Origin: Tomitella gaofuii
GTDB taxonomy: Bacteria > Actinomycetota > Actinomycetes > Mycobacteriales > Mycobacteriaceae
DNA: 64,000 nucleotides
NCBI RefSeq assembly: GCF_014126825.1
Contig: NZ_CP059900.1
Coordinates: 62,001 to 126,000, forward strand
Reading direction: 5' to 3'
Shown here: positions 62,925 to 64,000 of the stretch, piece by piece
Numbering within the stretch: position 1 is the first letter of the stretch
Layout: every line of letters starts with the position of its first letter
Made by a program: the position numbers and the translations under genes
The notes under the pieces: generated by a model
Database searches by the model: none
What the model saw: the letters and a program-made list of their open reading frames with translations, nothing else
What the model was told of the DNA's origin: nothing

Positions 62925-64000
62925 ATGGCCATCGAACGCGAATTCATCGGTCTTCCCAGCGTCAACCTGCCCCGGTTCGGCGCGGGCGGACACCCCTGCC
63001 AGGGCCTTTACCACCGCCCGGCCGGCAAGAACCCGAAGATCGCCGTGATCGCCACCCACTACCAGATCGACTTCTCCGAGCACTACATGGCGGAGTACCT
63101 GGCCGAGCGCGGGTACGGATTCCTCGGCTGGAACACCCGCTTCCGCGGGGACGAGTCGCACTTCATCCTCGACTTCGCCCTGAGCGACATCGGTGTGGGC
63201 GTGCGCTGGCTGCGCGAGCAGGCCGGGGTGGAGACCGTCGTCCTGCTGGGAAACTCCGGCGGCGGCTCCCTCATGGCGGCGTACCAATCGCAGGCGGTGG
63301 CGCCGTCGGTCACCCCGCTGCCCGGCATGCGGCCGTGCCCCGGCGTCGAGGAGCTCCCCGCGGGCGACGCGTACATCTCCTCCGCCGCGCACCTGGGCCG
63401 TCCGGACGTGCTCACCCACTGGATGGACGGCTCCGTCACCGACGAGAACGATCCCGTGGCCACCGACCTGTCGCTCGACCTGTTCAACCCCGACAACGGC
63501 CCCGCCTACGGCGAGGAGTTCCTCGGCCGCTACCGGGCCGCCCAGGTGGAGCGCAATCATCGCATCACCCGCTGGGCCAAGGCGGAGCTCGAGCGGCTTG
63601 CCGCCGCCGGCTACCACGACCGCCCCTTCTCGGTGGCGCGCACGTGGGCCGATCCGCGCATGGTCGACCCGACGATCGAACCGACTCAGCGTGAGCCCAA
63701 CAGCTGCTACGCGGGCGTGCCGCAGCGGGCGAACCGCTCCGTGTTCGGCATCGCGGCCGCGACCACGCTCCGCTCGTGGCTTTCGCTGTGGAGCCTGGAG
63801 GACTCGCAGACGCGGGCGCATGCGCACCTGCCGAACATCACGGTCCCCGCCCTGGTGATCAACGGCAACCGCGACACGGGCGTGTTCCCCAGTGACGCCG
63901 CGGCCATCCGGGACCAGCTCGGCGCGGACGACAAGGAGAACCACGAGCTCGACGCCGACCACTACTTCTTGCGTCCCGGCGCGCGTGACGAGCAGGCCGA
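62925..64000 (+). CDS. Alpha/beta hydrolase (C-terminus off right edge)
   Basis: At least 358 residues with no stop before the window end. Core features: IAVIATHYQIDFSEHYMAEY near 38, GFLGWNTRFRGDES, the nucleophile elbow VVLLGNSGGGSLMAAY with Ser in GNSGG, TVPALVINGNRDTGVFPSDA with a candidate acid Asp, and ELDADHYFL with the likely catalytic His. TATAGGAGCGACC precedes the ATG at 62925. It may cleave an ester or C-C bond within the pathway of this locus. Confidence 0.85.
   Translation, partial: MAIEREFIGLPSVNLPRFGAGGHPCQGLYHRPAGKNPKIAVIATHYQIDFSEHYMAEYLAERGYGFLGWNTRFRGDESHFILDFALSDIGVGVRWLREQAGVETVVLLGNSGGGSLMAAYQSQAVAPSVTPLPGMRPCPGVEELPAGDAYISSAAHLGRPDVLTHWMDGSVTDENDPVATDLSLDLFNPDNGPAYGEEFLGRYRAAQVERNHRITRWAKAELERLAAAGYHDRPFSVARTWADPRMVDPTIEPTQREPNSCYAGVPQRANRSVFGIAAATTLRSWLSLWSLEDSQTRAHAHLPNITVPALVINGNRDTGVFPSDAAAIRDQLGADDKENHELDADHYFLRPGARDEQA

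Overview
The window is high-GC Actinomycetota DNA. A KshA-type Rieske oxygenase (3-ketosteroid 9-alpha-hydroxylase), a DUF4193 protein, several small exported proteins and many GTG starts suggest a mycolic-acid-containing genus of the Mycobacteriales (Gordonia/Tsukamurella/Tomitella/Dietzia-like). The genus assignment is inference. No rRNA, tRNA or CRISPR array was recognised.

Layout. (A) 1-10 kb: chromosomal genes: kshA (cut by the left edge), DUF4193, EthD-like, a truncated TrkA-N remnant, a divergent AraC regulator and NimT/CynX-type MFS pair, a YeiH-type permease, an exported protein and a tandem universal stress protein. (B) 10-16.1 kb: a YihY/BrkB membrane protein and a mostly minus-strand envelope-stress cluster (CsbD, two Asp23-type proteins, a small Asp23-like protein, a J-domain-like protein, small membrane proteins, DUF6286 and an AmaP-like protein). 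The middle of this cluster carries several frame breaks. (C) 16.2-27.5 kb: a LuxR-type response regulator divergent from CsbD; an exported protein; an unusual pair of a 666-aa protein with a Cys/His/Asn pattern and an ATP-grasp ligase; a CHRD-like surface protein with a class F sortase; catalase; a PepSY lipoprotein; then a second, inverted copy of the response regulator + CsbD module with two small membrane proteins.

(D) 27.6-42.2 kb: accessory and mobile DNA. An ISL3-family element with a perfect 8-bp target duplication splits a lipoprotein gene. An IS3-family element is itself split by a RIT element (recombinase in trio: three overlapping tyrosine recombinases between 91-bp inverted ends). 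A RES/Xre-type toxin-antitoxin pair plus a second antitoxin-like gene, a decayed sortase, an MHS-family transporter and other fragments follow. This block lies between two almost identical 1440-bp catalase copies in direct orientation.

(E) 42.4-48 kb: the second catalase, an M20 amidohydrolase, a YhgE/Pip-like repeat protein and a Tat-exported multicopper oxidase. (F) 48-64 kb: an apparent catabolic locus. A minus-strand operon of about 13.4 kb encodes a peptide-type ABC importer (binding protein, permease, fused permease-ATPase, ATPase), three acyl-CoA ligases (one frameshifted), a formylglycine sulfatase and an orphan LeuC-type dehydratase large subunit. Divergent from it are a VOC protein, a TetR regulator and an alpha/beta hydrolase cut by the right edge. 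A shared AAATCT-containing motif near all three promoter regions fits control by that TetR protein. The substrate is unknown; the gene set suggests uptake, sulfate-ester cleavage, CoA activation and further breakdown of a carboxylated compound.
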